DNA from: Stenopsyche tienmushanensis
Taxonomy: Eukaryota; Arthropoda; Insecta; Trichoptera; Stenopsychidae
Reading direction: 5' to 3'
NCBI GenBank assembly: GCA_008973525.1
Contig: WACJ01000187.1
Span: 1-64,000, forward strand
DNA: 64,000 nucleotides
In this document: in pieces, positions 47,800 to 59,800 of the stretch
Position numbering within the stretch: the stretch's first letter is position 1
Layout: each line of letters opens with the position of its first letter
The notes under the pieces: model-generated
Told to the model about the DNA's origin: nothing
What the model saw: only the letters and a program-made list of their open reading frames with translations
Databases searched by the model: none
Position numbers and translations under genes: made by a program

Positions 47800-49339
47800 G
47801 CCAATTTCTTGATTCTCTTGAATTATGCTGTGGATCAAGAACATTTTAAGACCTCCTGAATTTTTGAAGTCGGAAGCGCACGTCTATAGCGAAATCCGCC
47901 AATGTACTTGGGATTAGAAGATAGTCTTATAGCGTACATTAAGTTCTAATAATAATAAAAAATACTTATTAAATTTACTTTCCAATCAATGATAGTCTAC
48001 ACATCTATATGAATGAAAGCCAATGGTACATCTCAAGTATGATGAAATTATCTTTTTTGATCTTTTCGGAACTAGCGTGTGCTCACAAAGTCCATTCATT
48101 AATTTTTAATCAGTAAATAATTAGCAAAAAAATACACTCATAGATTTACATGGTCTGAACCCAATAATTAACCTCATTGAACCATGACCACATACTTCGA
48201 CCACCTGAAGAGCCCTAACCGCTCAAATATTGATAATGACGCGAACATTTGATGGTAATGAATAGCATTAATCAACTTTTTAGAGCGGTCTTCCAGGTCC
48301 TAAGTTCTTAGCCATCTTCGAGTGTTAATTAACACAAGTAATAATTATGGAAGCCGTCGTTAGTTAATATCGATCAATGCGCTTCGTGCATTGAGAGCTT
48401 TTTGTCTGTCCAGTTCGACAGTGCTTCAGACAAGCACTTTGCTGCAAAAAATATACATCATTACGCACTTTTCTCCAACGTAACTTCATTTAAGTAAGAG
48501 GTGATACAGTAAAAAAATAATGCTCCTATAAATCACCTACATTTTGATCATTGATTGCATACCGGCATACGATTTTGAGCGTTCACTTTTCCACTTAGAA
48601 GACTACCTTAATAGATTTTTTCACTTTCTAAGCGTCATGATTATGCTTTAAATTTATTGTGTATGGGCTAAGAACACAGTGTAACTGATTATTTCATTAA
48701 AATAGACGTTTTATGGCGTTATAAATCAAGGGTTAATGTCTAGGAATGCTTTTGATTCGCCTAATGATAAATTCGGCTGTTATAATTGCTGAATATAATG
48801 CTATGGGAAATTAACAGCATACATTTTTTACATATCTTTTATTGGATTTTTTTGAAGCGAAATATCACATTCATTTTGATTAACCATGTATTAGTATAGT
48901 GGGATAGATCTTGGACACCTGATTTATAAAAGTTCTGGTCCAAATCCAGATTACGGAAGAAAATTGGATGCATTCTTATTTCCTATATCTGAAAATACTG
49001 AGACAATCAATATAGAAATTTCACCACTTGCTTAAATCATAGCCTATCTGAAATTGCTTATTATAATAATCTAATCCAAACTTATGTTAATAATAAATTA
49101 ACATTAATTCTGACACATAAAAGATGAACAATTCCAATATTCAATAACGGTCAAAATGTCTTATTTAACCTTTCCTTTACTATGGTGTATTTACTACACT
49201 GAGTCAAGTTGTAGTAAAAGTTGTAATAATGGAAACGTTCTATGCATATCAACATATATACTATCTATATTGTTAATATTGATATGAAATATAATAAATA
49301 CGGTGTTTTAGAATGTCATATGGCGTACTAAATACATAG
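47800..49339. other. AT-rich spacer
   Basis: No supported gene or bounded element. The 49250-49340 part matches 22320-22410. Confidence 0.4.
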
Positions 49340-49791
49340 CATCGTAAGCTACGTAAACTTCGTCCACTTATTGTTAAGGATTGCGCGAGTAGCATAGGCA
49401 TAGTCTAATATATAAAAATCTATGTTTGTTTGTTCGTATTTAATGCGCTTCCATAACATTCATCCGATTGCGATAATATTTTGTCAACTTACTGTTTACA
49501 CTTGCTGGAATAACATATGATTAGTAAAAATATTGTATAGATGCACCATGTTGACGTATATTGGTCTGGTGAAATGCAGTTTGAGCTGCGGGGCCGGGGG
49601 GAGAAAGGATGCGCGCGCAATACGGTGGTTAAATCGGTCTCTGAAATGAAAGCGAGTGTGCATATGCTTTTGGATCCCAGCTCTTCGGCTCGCGCTACAC
49701 GTGGCCTGAAGCAATAAACCACGTACTGCGTTTCTTTTCAAATAATTATTAGGCGCTTATGGGATTGCAACGCATGTCGTGTATTCGCTAG
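49340..49791 (+). mobile_element. Helitron-like element, copy 2
   Basis: Carries the family words TATATAAAAATCTATG, TTTGTTTGT, TCATCCGATTGCGATAA, TTGTCAACTTACTG and GATTGCAACGCATG, ending GTATTCGCTAG followed by T. It includes a roughly 200-bp middle (ATGCACCATGTTGACG ... GCAATAAACCACG) absent from copy 1 and shared with copy 3. Two overlapping minus-strand frames (49489-49741) are not genes. Confidence 0.52.
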
Positions 49792-51604
49792 TAGATTATA
49801 AAAATACCAAGCGAATACCAATAAAAATATATGTTTAATGTTGTATACAAAAAAAATTACAACATATAATATTATTTTGTTGAAAACACTTTTAAGTAAA
49901 GTTTATAGTACTTTTACTAGAAGAGGTTTTGAAATGCATGTGACGATCTAATCCAATCTTAGATATTCCTAAAAGACAATTTACATAGTCGTTTAATATT
50001 CAAGCTACCGAAACTTTTACTTTTAGAATGCTGTATATTCACATTGCGTCGAATTTTATAAGCTTTCATTTGCCAAGCGTTCTCACGGAAACATAATTAA
50101 CAAAAACGCCCATTAAATTAATTATATTAGGCTCTCCTTTGTTCTATGGCATGTAACTATAAACAAATTAAAGAATCTGCTTTTTAGTTTTTAATATGTG
50201 CCATTACATTCTTAAAATATAACATCGATGTGCTGCCATCTATTAAATTACGCTATTAGCGTTTTAAAAAAATCATTATTTTATATAATAATTTATATAA
50301 TTTTAAATATTATTATTCATCCCAAGGGAACATCTTTGTTGTTTGATAGATTTTTACATTCCGAAATCACATCATACATTTTCAAAGACAAGACAAATGG
50401 TTGCATTTATCATTTTTTCAGATTAAAATTACCTAAACCTGAAAAAAAATTAAATTGGCAATTTATAATTATTTAAAAAAATAATATAAAAATATTTTTA
50501 TTGCAACACTTTAATTCATATTTATTTATTTTTATTAAGCTCAAATGAAATTACATAAAAACATTTTTGCATTATTTGACGCAATTTTAATAATGATACC
50601 TCTAACAAATATTCAAGTTATGATTGATGCAATATGATACGAAAAAATATTTTTAAGTTTATATGACGATATGAAATTTGATAGTTCTAGCACCATCTGT
50701 ACAAAATGGTCCACGTTACAATTTTTACAAACCAGTTTTATTTGTAAAATTGTCTCATTTTATCAAATCTCTTATTCAAAGACTTCAGATGGAGTCTCTC
50801 GTGTCCCCAAGACTTAAACTTACAATGACCCCAGTTGCATTCATACGATTGATCATATTTTGCTTGCACCTAGTGATTCAGACAGATCATAAATCACCAA
50901 TACTGCTTTTAATTGCACTTTCAATATATTCTACAAACATAACAACTGTTCATTAGCGTATATCTCTATACTTTTTTTGCTTTACTTAATTGTTCAGAAC
51001 ACCTGCTTGTGAGGTCGAGACCTTTCTGCAGACTCTATGGAAATATAAGGAGAAAGGACTCCTTAATATCAGGTTGGATATAAATGCTTCACTTTCAACA
51101 GTTGCGGTCATAAAAAAGTTTTTGTTGCTTAATATTCGTATAGGTGAAGACTGTTCAAATCTGCAGACTCTCTTTTTTGATTGCACAATCCAGATAATTT
51201 ATGTCTTTGGGTGGATTCCTTAAATTGAACTTGTGGTAGTTTACATAACATTTTTAAAATGAAAATTTATAGAACAACCTAAAAGAATGTGAAAGGGCTT
51301 CAGTTGATTTATGCTCTTTGATGTATAAAAACGCCGAGATTAAATTAAAGCCCACACTCCAAATGTGTTATACATTTGCTCAAATATTAATTTATATCAT
51401 GATCTATTTTAGTTATATATTGTTCTTCGTTCATGATATATTATGAATTAGATGAAAACATCGTTAATCTCTCTAAAATAGATCACGTCGATCTCTTCTT
51501 ATTCTGATTCAATTTTTAAGTGTTGACACTACTTTTAAAATAATGTGGAATAACAATTTTTTTAAGTGCTCTCATTGCCTTTGGAAAGATTCAGTAATAT
51601 AATA
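49792..51604. other. AT-rich spacer
   Basis: No supported gene. Open frames at 50228, 50678 and 50990 (+) have no recognisable product and no splice support. Confidence 0.4.
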
Positions 51605-52199
51605 TTAGGTTGAGTAATAAATAATTACCGATTAAGAATGTTTTGCTAACTTTGCTGTATGAGGTTTTGCATTATCGTGTAACAGTATGACATTTTTCCA
51701 ATTGATGAGAAAATGGCGTTTTTCTTGAACACATTGTAGCTGTTGAGTGTATTTATCAGCACTGGTTGTTTCATTTCGATTTATAAGCTCATGATTAGAT
51801 TATACCTCGACGATCCCATCAAACATATAATCATTTTTTCTCATGAATATTGGCTTTAGGATCCAGTAAAGGTGGTTGATCTTTATCAAACCACCGTATT
51901 TTGCATACAACATTATGGTAGATTGTCCATTTTTCATTTCTAGTAGCCGTACCATGGTTACCTTATTTAAACTCCCAAAGAATTATATGACTGAAAATGC
52001 ACTTTTTGATTTTCCAATTTACGAATAAAAAAATACTATAACATATGATGTGACACTGTTAATTATTGTCTAAAGACTGATATAACTCATACCTATCTAA
52101 TGATACCCTATACTCACCAATTCGGATGACTTATCAATGATAAAACCGAATAATTATAACGGCTTCTTTTAGCCGGCAACTATTTATGACTCAACTTAA
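51605..52199 (-). mobile_element. internally decayed mariner with both ends
   Basis: Left end TTAGGTTGAGTAATAAATAA and the reverse complement of the right end TTAAGTTGAGTCATAAATAG are inverted repeats, with TA outside each (51603-51604, 52200-52201). Minus-strand frames near the left end give WKNVILLHDNAKPHTAKLAK, the second catalytic Asp block of mariner-like transposases, and further right KIRWFDKDQPPLLDPKANIH. At 595 bp it is less than half of a full mariner, with frameshifts. Confidence 0.83.
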
Positions 52200-52359
52200 T
52201 ATATATAATCATGAAATGAAGCTTCGATTATTTTACAGAGGCGAGTGTAACCGCTATGGTAATGTTGCAAATTAATAAAGGCAATCCAAAGAATCATAGC
52301 TACATTTAGTTCTAATCACAAAAATTAAAAAAAAAACATCTTAGCCTGTCTATTAGCAC

Positions 52360-52912
52360 GGGAGACAACGACCGAAATTTTACAACCATTTCTACAAAGA
52401 TAATTTCTGTTTCAGTCAATGTTTATATAATGTAAATCAGAAAAGTTACAGTCTACCAAGCTTTTAACGTTGCGGACATTAATACAAAAATTCGAAACTT
52501 GAATAATTGTACATACTTGCATTAAGATACTATCTACAAAGCTGCTATTTTGTCCACAAGTAGTTTACGTTAATTATTGTTAAATAAACTTCGTGTACTT
52601 TCGATACAAAGTGGCTAGGGCTTTAGTAGACATGGCTAAAGTTGTAGCGCAGGAAACTTGATTGAATATAGTAAGTATTCCAATATTAAGTACATAAAAT
52701 ATTAATTATAAGCAACTATAGTATAGCTTCAGTTTTGTAGGTATAAAACATTTATATATGATATATTTACAGCTTTCAAACATTATTATAAATGTCGGTA
52801 AACAACATCATCGCAGTAGACTACCTTGTTATTTACTTACAATATCAAAACAACAAAATATAAAAGAATCAGCTTTGTAGGAATAATTACACAAATAATG
52901 TCGCTGTCTCCC
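52360..52912. mobile_element. GGGAGACARCGAC-ended inverted-repeat element, copy 1
   Basis: Left end GGGAGACAACGACCGAAATT and right end ATGTCGCTGTCTCCC are inverted; each is followed inward by a CTACAAAG/CTTTGTAG word. An inverted, truncated relative lies at 57210-57590, sharing AGCTGATT, AAGTAGTTTACGTTAATTAT and CAAAGTGGCTAGGG. No coding and no certain target duplication; superfamily unknown. Confidence 0.65.
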
Positions 52913-53932
52913 ATACTACAGAGAGCGGCAGGGAAACTACCTTATTTTAAAAATAAATATAGGTTATTACATCAACATGACAGAAAATATTAAGTCCTGT
53001 TCTTTTGAATGAGCACTATCCTACCCCTATCCCAAATAAGAAAATTTCCCTGCCGCACCCTATACAAGCTACATATGACAATGACACTAATGAAATTAGC
53101 TACCCTTTTACTGCCCACTTTTATATATTTGCAAGGCCCTTCAACATATTAAGGTATCTATTAAACATTTCAATCTCTTTGGAGTTGCATCATCTTTCAT
53201 AAATACAACATGAAAAAAACCCCACCACCCATCAGGAAAGCTTGAACGCATATTAGTGGGCGGTAGAGACCAGATTGTGTTCCTCTAACATTGATCGTAT
53301 AAATAAAGTTTTATGATATTATCTTTGCAATATTTAATGATGATATATTTATACAGTTCTATGATCTTTACGCCAGGCCATAACCAGCTAAATATAGTAA
53401 TGTAAAGATTAATTAGCATGATTTTGTATAATAAACAGTCTGAACAATTTTTATGATTGTAAAATATGAATAAATCATTCATCGTCTTTCAAGTGAACGA
53501 TTGATGAACATCTTAATTGACATGAATAAATTATATACTTAATAAGCTGATTCTAGTATACATTTTAATTTTGAATTTCCATTGAAAATATTTCAACGTC
53601 AATGTAAAGATTTGTTTAAAATAATCTTCGATTTATCAAAGTTTTTAATATTTTTTTATAATAAACACAGCGAAATAATTTCATATTTTTATTAAAACAA
53701 CAATATAAAAAAACAACAACAACATTAATAACAATTTTAACATAACGTCAGTCTAATTTCGTTAAATAGTTCGTATTGATAAATTAGTACCGCAGATATT
53801 TCCTATGTTTTTCGCATTGAATTTTATAGTAATTAATAGTATTTTATAGAATATTTGTTAATAATTTAAAGCGTGTATATATATAATTAGTGATGAAGCT
53901 GGCTCATCTTGTCGAAGGATTAAGATCACAGA
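52913..53932. other. spacer and 3' flank of the next gene
   Basis: AT-rich; no supported gene. TTTATT words (poly(A) signal on the minus strand) occur near 53689, downstream of the secreted-protein gene. Confidence 0.4.
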
Positions 53933-55033
53933 TTAGTTTTTGTAGTTTTGTGGTGGTCTGGCACCGTATGAGGCTATTGGTCTGAATTGTGTATCAGACT
54001 GTGAAATGAATTCGTTTGTGTTCAGATTGATGTCGTTTTCTGTTTTTTGAGATGTGAGACTTTGTTGAACTTGACCAGGGACGATCTTTTCGTATTCTGC
54101 TCCGCTTAGTGGTGTTTGGTAACTGTTCACATGGCTCTGTTGGTATCCGGAGTTTCCGTAGAGTAATTGATTTTTGGCTTGAGGGTTCGATTGGTAATAA
54201 TTAAGAAGCTGCTGGGCTGTTTGTGAATACAAAAGATTGGGTTGTTGTGGGAGATAATTGTTGTAGAGTTGTGGAGCCGGTTGGGTGAATATGAACATGG
54301 TTGAGGGTTGTCCGAGGATTGGATTGTGGCCAAATCCTAATTGGGGTTGATGTTGACTGTACAGAGATGATAGTGAGGAAGTTGTTGAATGAGGACTATA
54401 CGATGCCGATTGTTGTGGATTGTATGTGTTTTGATTATGTGATGTTTGATATGGGGTTTGAGTGGATGCTAATTGATTTGATAGCAAAGAATGTTGATAA
54501 GGTAATAAAGATGGTGATGCATACGTTTGGGGTGCCATGTAAATATTATGCGGAATTAAAGTCAATTGAGTCTGTCCATTGGAGGTCTTCATGGCGATTA
54601 TTTGATATTTCGGAGAATTAACTGGTTGTGCGATGAACGACACTGGAACTATTTGTGGTTGAGCTGGTAAGAAGCTGAATGATGGTTGATGAGTGACGGG
54701 TTGCTGGGTTTCAGTTCCTGATGAATATGAAGGTGGTGCCAATGGATACAGAGGTGTTTGAGTGGCTGGTCCTGATTGTTGATAGCTTCCATAGTTAGGT
54801 TGCTCTGGTTTTTGATGTCCATTGCTAGGCAATGCATTTATTGAAGGAGCTTTCGCTGCACCACGTTTCTTATGATCCAATGTTATATCCAATTCTTCTG
54901 CCAATATTAAAGCTACTAAAGTCAAAAATACTACCTGCAAAATAACACAATCTTTAGATTCACACAAATCACTCATATGTATATCACTCAAACACAATAT
55001 TAAAAAGTCAAAAATACTCACAAAGAATTTCAT
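53933..55033 (-). CDS. secreted Gln/Pro/Ser/Tyr-rich cuticle-type protein
   Basis: Two exons: 55033-55022 encodes only MKFF, and 54934-53933 encodes the rest, joined across an 87-bp intron (donor GTGAGT, acceptor TTTTGCAG). The product is 337 residues. The N-terminus MKFFVVFLTLVALILAEE is a textbook signal peptide; soon after comes LDHKKRG, a dibasic KKRG word common near the start of insect low-complexity cuticle proteins and possibly a furin site. The rest is Q, P, S, Y and N rich, with a more ordered patch around QIIAMKTSNGQTQLTLIPHN and a tail ending GARPPQNYKN. No chitin-binding RR domain was found. A 4-codon first exon with a phase-0 intron inside the signal peptide is typical of insect cuticular genes. 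Ignoring the intron gives a false longer N-terminus. Confidence 0.85.
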   Translation of the reverse strand: MKFFVSIFDFLILCLSDIHMSDLCESKDCVILQVVFLTLVALILAEELDITLDHKKRGAAKAPSINALPSNGHQKPEQPNYGSYQQSGPATQTPLYPLAPPSYSSGTETQQPVTHQPSFSFLPAQPQIVPVSFIAQPVNSPKYQIIAMKTSNGQTQLTLIPHNIYMAPQTYASPSLLPYQHSLLSNQLASTQTPYQTSHNQNTYNPQQSASYSPHSTTSSLSSLYSQHQPQLGFGHNPILGQPSTMFIFTQPAPQLYNNYLPQQPNLLYSQTAQQLLNYYQSNPQAKNQLLYGNSGYQQSHVNSYQTPLSGAEYEKIVPGQVQQSLTSQKTENDINLNTNEFISQSDTQFRPIASYGARPPQNYKN

Positions 55034-55175
55034 TTTGACAAGTTGCATATATTATTAAGATAACAAGTATTTTTTGTCGTATTCGATTTGATATTCAAAT
55101 ATTTCCAGAGCGGTGGGAAATGTGTTAACTTATGTATTGTCGAACAGCAAATGTCCCGCGTAACTCGCCGTAAGA

Positions 55176-55185
55176 CTTTATATAG
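55176..55185 (-). promoter_or_regulatory. TATA box of the secreted-protein gene
   Basis: Minus strand reads CTATATAAAG, about 140 bp upstream of the start codon; a start site about 30 bp downstream (near 55150) would give a 5' UTR of roughly 115 bases. Strong TATA boxes are usual for stage-regulated cuticle genes. Confidence 0.6.
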
Positions 55186-56529
55186 TCTCACTTTCTTGCG
55201 TTCAACAATATTTATGTATATACTATCTAGAATGAGAGTGCATGATGATTCAAAAGTACATACCGGTCAGCATCTGTGTGTTGAGATTTAATCATGATCT
55301 CTACATTTTCTATCTGTATTTTCGCAGCCGCTGTTGCTGGACCGAGAGATGTAATGACTAGCGGCTGGTTGTTCATAGAAAAGTTCTATCTAAAAGATTT
55401 TATTCCCTACTTAAATTATTATTAAAAATAATATACCCAATGAATCAACAGCCCTTAAATAAGATTTATTTTAAATATGGATTTAATACTAACATTAGAA
55501 ATATTTTTTATAAATTATTCATATGATATTAATTTACATTAATTTACATTAAAATCATTTATTATAATATATCAATAAATATAGTAAAATGATACAATGA
55601 AACTATTTTTTATTCATATTGCTTATGGATTTTAATTCGCCTGCATTCAATTTCTCCCCTTTCGCCAGACCATATGCTTAATTGCCTATCATTGTAAGAG
55701 CGAGTATTTCAGAAAATTGTATAATATCACTTTTATTAACTTTTACTCGTGTTTAATCGTATAGGCAATTTAACACTATTTATTTAACTGTTCTAATGAA
55801 AATCGAAAGATGTTGTATGTCGATCGTTAGATTGTGGGTTCCTTTCGAATTGCTTTGAATTAGTATAACAAAAAATAACACTTCGAGAAAATAGAATTGT
55901 ATAATTAACAATCAAATTAATTGATCGCGCTTTGCTGCCTCTTATAAGACGAGATTTTGGCGATCCCAATTCAAAAATTAATCTAAATCTGACTCGACAT
56001 ACTCCAACAACTTTAAAAAGAAGCCAATCTTAAATGAACACATTTGTAAAATATATTAGCTTTCATCGATATAAAGGCATTCGATTCAATGATTAAGGAT
56101 CATATAAAGAATCGTCCTGCATTGGAATTGACTGTGCTGTGCATTATGATTTTAAGGACAGGAGAAATATGACTCTTTATGAACGCTAAAAAAAAGAAAA
56201 GTGAGGAATGTCGACACATTAAACTGTATTGCCTAACAGAATTGATGATCGACAACGAGAAAAGAAAACTTGAATATTCTGATCTCATCGTGGACCATAA
56301 AAAATACCGGATCCGTCGACTAATAAAGAGGGAGTAAATAAAAATATCGGAAAAATAAATATAGTGCAAAAGCTCAAATCATTATTTTACTGTGACGTCC
56401 TTGTATGTAGACGCGTAAAATATGAAGTGATTATATAAATTTGAAAAATGGAATGATCAAATCCTGCAAGAAGGATTTGACCCTTTTGGTGCCGACCGAA
56501 AAAACCTAAGCGAAAAATTCTGAGCCATT
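55186..56529. other. AT-rich spacer
   Basis: No supported gene. An 89-codon frame at 56100-56369 (-) has no recognisable content. Confidence 0.4.
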
Positions 56530-56843
56530 CATCCGTTTGCAATAAAATTTTGTCAACTTACTGTTTACACTTGCTGAAATAACATAGGCATAGTAAAAAT
56601 ATTGTATAGATGCACCATGTTGGCGCATATTGGTCTGGTGAAATGACGTTTGGGCTTCGAGGACGGGGAGAAAAAGGATGCGCGCGCAATACAGTGGTTA
56701 AGTCGATTTTCGAGACGAGAGCGAGTATGCATATGCTCTTAGGCTTGCGCTACACGTGACCTAAAGCAATAAACCACATACGTTTCTTTTCAAATCATTA
56801 TTAAGCGCATTATGGCATTGCAACGCAAGCCGGGTATTCGCTA
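56530..56843 (+). mobile_element. Helitron-like element, copy 3 (5' truncated)
   Basis: Matches copy 2 from TTTTGTCAACTTACTGTTTA through ATGCACCATGTTGGCGC, GGATGCGCGCGCAATAC, AAGCAATAAACCAC and GCATTGCAACGCAAGCCGGG, ending GTATTCGCTATAT, so the terminal CTAG has mutated. The first 60-100 bases seen in the other copies are missing. Confidence 0.5.
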
Positions 56844-57209
56844 TATATTATAAATAGTGATTTATTCTCAATATATAATTACAAAAAAATAGAAAAACCT
56901 TACAATTATAGAAAAAAATAACTATAGGAAAATTACATTGTTTTTATTATTATAGCAAAATAAATGTTTTCAAATTTATCAATATAGATTTAATTCCAAT
57001 TGTAAGCGTGATCATATGGTCACTCTTGTTCAGTTGAAAAGCTATTTGATATTATAATTCCTGATCAATTGCTTACTGTGCTCATCTTCAATTATGCCAT
57101 CCAGCTTGGCATGATTTTCATATGAATATGTTTGTATTTAAAAATGTGGTCGCCAGCCATGCCTCAATAGTAGATTTAAGCCTCGTATGCCTGAGTGTAA
57201 TTATTTCTA

Positions 57210-57590
57210 TAAAGCTGATTATTTCACATTTTGTTGTTTTGATATTGTAAGTATACAAAATGTCCTAAATATTCAATCAAGTTCCCGCGCTACAATTTTA
57301 GCCACGTTTACCGAATCCCTAGCCACTTTGCATCGAAAGTAGACGATGTGTATTTAAAAATAATTAACGTAAACTACTTGTAGACAAAAAAACAGCTTTG
57401 TAGTTTGTAATTTAATGCTGTTATGTACAATTATTCAGGCTTCGAAATTTTTTATTGATGTCCGCAAAGTTAAAATATTAGTAAACTGTGAATTTTCTGA
57501 TTTACATTGTATAAATACTAACTGAAACAGAAATTAGCTTTGTAGACATGGGTGCAAAATTTTAGTCGCTGCCTCCTGTACTATAGCTAC
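57210..57590. mobile_element. inverted-repeat element, copy 2 of the 52360 family
   Basis: Reverse complement of 52365-52880 with a gap: AGCGACTAAAATTTTG, ATGTCTACAAAGCTAATTTC, TTGCGGACATCAATAAA, CAAGTAGTTTACGTTAATTA and GTGGCTAGGGATTCGG appear in the same order. It lacks the central 52680-52840 block. Confidence 0.6.
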
Positions 57591-57743
57591 ATCAACAATT
57601 TATTAATTGAACAAAACATTTTTTACGTGGTGTACAAGAAAAACAAATGTGATCATATGGTCACACGGCTCATTGCAAAAAAAAATTATTATTTAGTTTC
57701 ATATGAATAATATTTATACATATTTTGTATTTTTGTAAAAAGT

Positions 57744-58292
57744 TTGGGAATTGCTGGACTGACATGCATAGTCTTTGTTGGTGTTTTAATCAATTTTGGA
57801 CAGACTATACAATCTCTCTTTTGTTTATCGAGCATTCAAGCGAACACAAAAGGAAGTTTCGTACGTAACAAAATAAAAGAGCGTAAGGTGAAGGGCTGTA
57901 ATTTTGCACCGGCCGCAGTGATTCCAAACTTTCTTTGGTTGTAAATAATTGCACTTCCACTCCCATTTCACCATACACTTCTAATGCATCAAACAAAACC
58001 ATCAGGAAAGTCAACCATAATTGTTATTAAAGTCTGCAATTACGACATGCTCCTGAGCTGCGTAGTATACGTCCGTTTAATAATTCATTTTGTTGGCTCT
58101 CTGAACTCTGAACTTTTTTACTTAGAGCTCCAGAAAAAAATGTTACTTTCGTTTCGTAACCAAGTCGTTCTGTTAAATCTCTATTATGAATGTAATTCCC
58201 GTTCACGAAGTAACTGTTGGTCCATTAGTCCACCGTCTGTCATTGAATACCGCATTCATGAAGAAATAAATGACGCTCGTGGCCTTAGATGA
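57744..58292. other. open-frame-rich segment of unknown origin
   Basis: This stretch is less AT-rich than its surroundings and keeps frames open on both strands (102 codons at 57984-58292 plus; 69 codons at 57805-58014 minus). On the minus strand a further frame reads YFVNGNYIHNRDLTERLGYE and FSGALSKKVQSSESQQNELL. I recognise no family. It may be an old coding or transposon fragment. Confidence 0.3.
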
Positions 58293-59706
58293 CAACCACG
58301 GTCACAGTCAATGTTCAAAATGAATACCACTACTTCATATTTGTCGAACAACTTCTATTAATAAGCCGATCGACAGCTTTAACGGGTTATTTTTCTGTAA
58401 AAAAAAATAACTGCTTAAAGATTGAGTTACGTACGTTTAACACGCCGAATGCGGATTAAACGCGTTATATCGTGTCATATCATTTTAAATGCATAATGTG
58501 CATCATCGATTGTCAAATTTTCATAATCGATCGAAAGCCATACTTGTTAAGAATGTACTCGGAAACAAAATTAAAATCACATTTGTTGACTGTATAATTA
58601 CCGGCTGGCGTGTTCTTTTAATTTTCTACATTTTTGCTTAATTTATTTCTCGTTGACCTTGTTGCTGAAAATTGATAATAGACCGTTAATTCTTCTCATA
58701 AACATGGACTAATTGAGCATTTATAGAAAATTACAAATCGCGAACGAAACAAATATACGAATGCTGTCTGTGCCGCAAAAGACGCGGTGAAATCGTAAAT
58801 GATTCATAGAGTGATGTGCAAATTTGCATGTGTTGTGCTATAATAATGGGTCAGCGGTGAAGTGCTCGAAAAAAGTAAAAACCGCAGTACAATACTAAAA
58901 AAAATGATTAATCATTTGACAAATCGTCAAGTAGGGCTTTCAATGATTCTCTTTCTCGTGAAGTCATTTCGCATTGTTGTAACATAATCGCACAATCACC
59001 ATTGAGGTTTCATTTTCATTCATGGAAAGCCTTTTAAGCAATGCGTTCATAATTTTACTATTTGAAGTGCTTTTTGGTCATATTGTTCATCTTATTTGAA
59101 TTTATTCACTCGTCACAATGTCATGGTGCAAATTCATGCGAACGCCATAAATGCAATTCACGTACATGTCTATGATTTAAGAGCATTTTTAATTTGGGGC
59201 CCATCGAAAGATATTCCGCCGTAATTTAGGCAAAAAAAAACTGGTTGTGTAATTTTACATTAAGATACTAAATGGTATTGTAGAGAATTTAATATTTCAA
59301 TTGTATCCCTTTAAACGTCGATAAAAAACCGAGCCACTTTCAAAATAGGATATCATACTTTCAGTGACCTCCATGGTGCGTTTTTTACAGCCGAACAACG
59401 CGACAATCAGCAATTGTCGTAGCAACGAAGGCACCGAAGGACTCTAGAAATCGGCCGAGAGCCCCTAATACGTTACAATATAGTGGAATATCGTATACAC
59501 TTTAAAATAGTATCGATAAAAGGATCAGCTTGGATCGTATTTATACAATTTAACATGGTTATAACGAGCACTAAATCGGCATCTATAATAATGATACATC
59601 AAAACAGTAAGTAGGTGAGTTTATCATATTTATTTTTAAACTTAGATTTTATTCCCAACTATTATATTTTTTCTTTTTACTCTATACTATACAACAGATA
59701 TCAATG
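58293..59706. other. AT-rich spacer with possible regulatory clusters
   Basis: No supported gene. ATCGAT/ATAATCGAT words repeat around 58505-58535 and homeobox-like TAATT words around 58600-58730. Confidence 0.35.
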
Positions 59707-59710
59707 TTAA

Positions 59711-59800
59711 CACTTTGCATATGAGAGATGACTCTCACTCACTATGTGATTTGATGCCGCAACTCGAGAGGTGACTCTCGGTCACCACTAGGTTTGATAC
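59711..59800 (+). mobile_element. left end of the 27189-type piggyBac family
   Basis: TTAA at 59707-59710, then CACTTTGCATATGAG and GATTTGATGCCGCAACTCGA plus GGTGACTCTCGGTCACCACT, matching the left 95 bp of the element at 27189 with about 15-20% differences. No matching right end was found in the next several hundred bases. Confidence 0.75.

Noticed and set aside
54301..54621. 106-codon open frame on the plus strand
   Set aside because: Antisense shadow of the Gln/Pro-rich secreted gene; repetitive codons there keep other frames open.
58440..58480. TTAACACGCCGAATGCG ... ATTAAACGCG as a tiny TTAA element
   Set aside because: No matching inverted end; only one TTAA in the right place.
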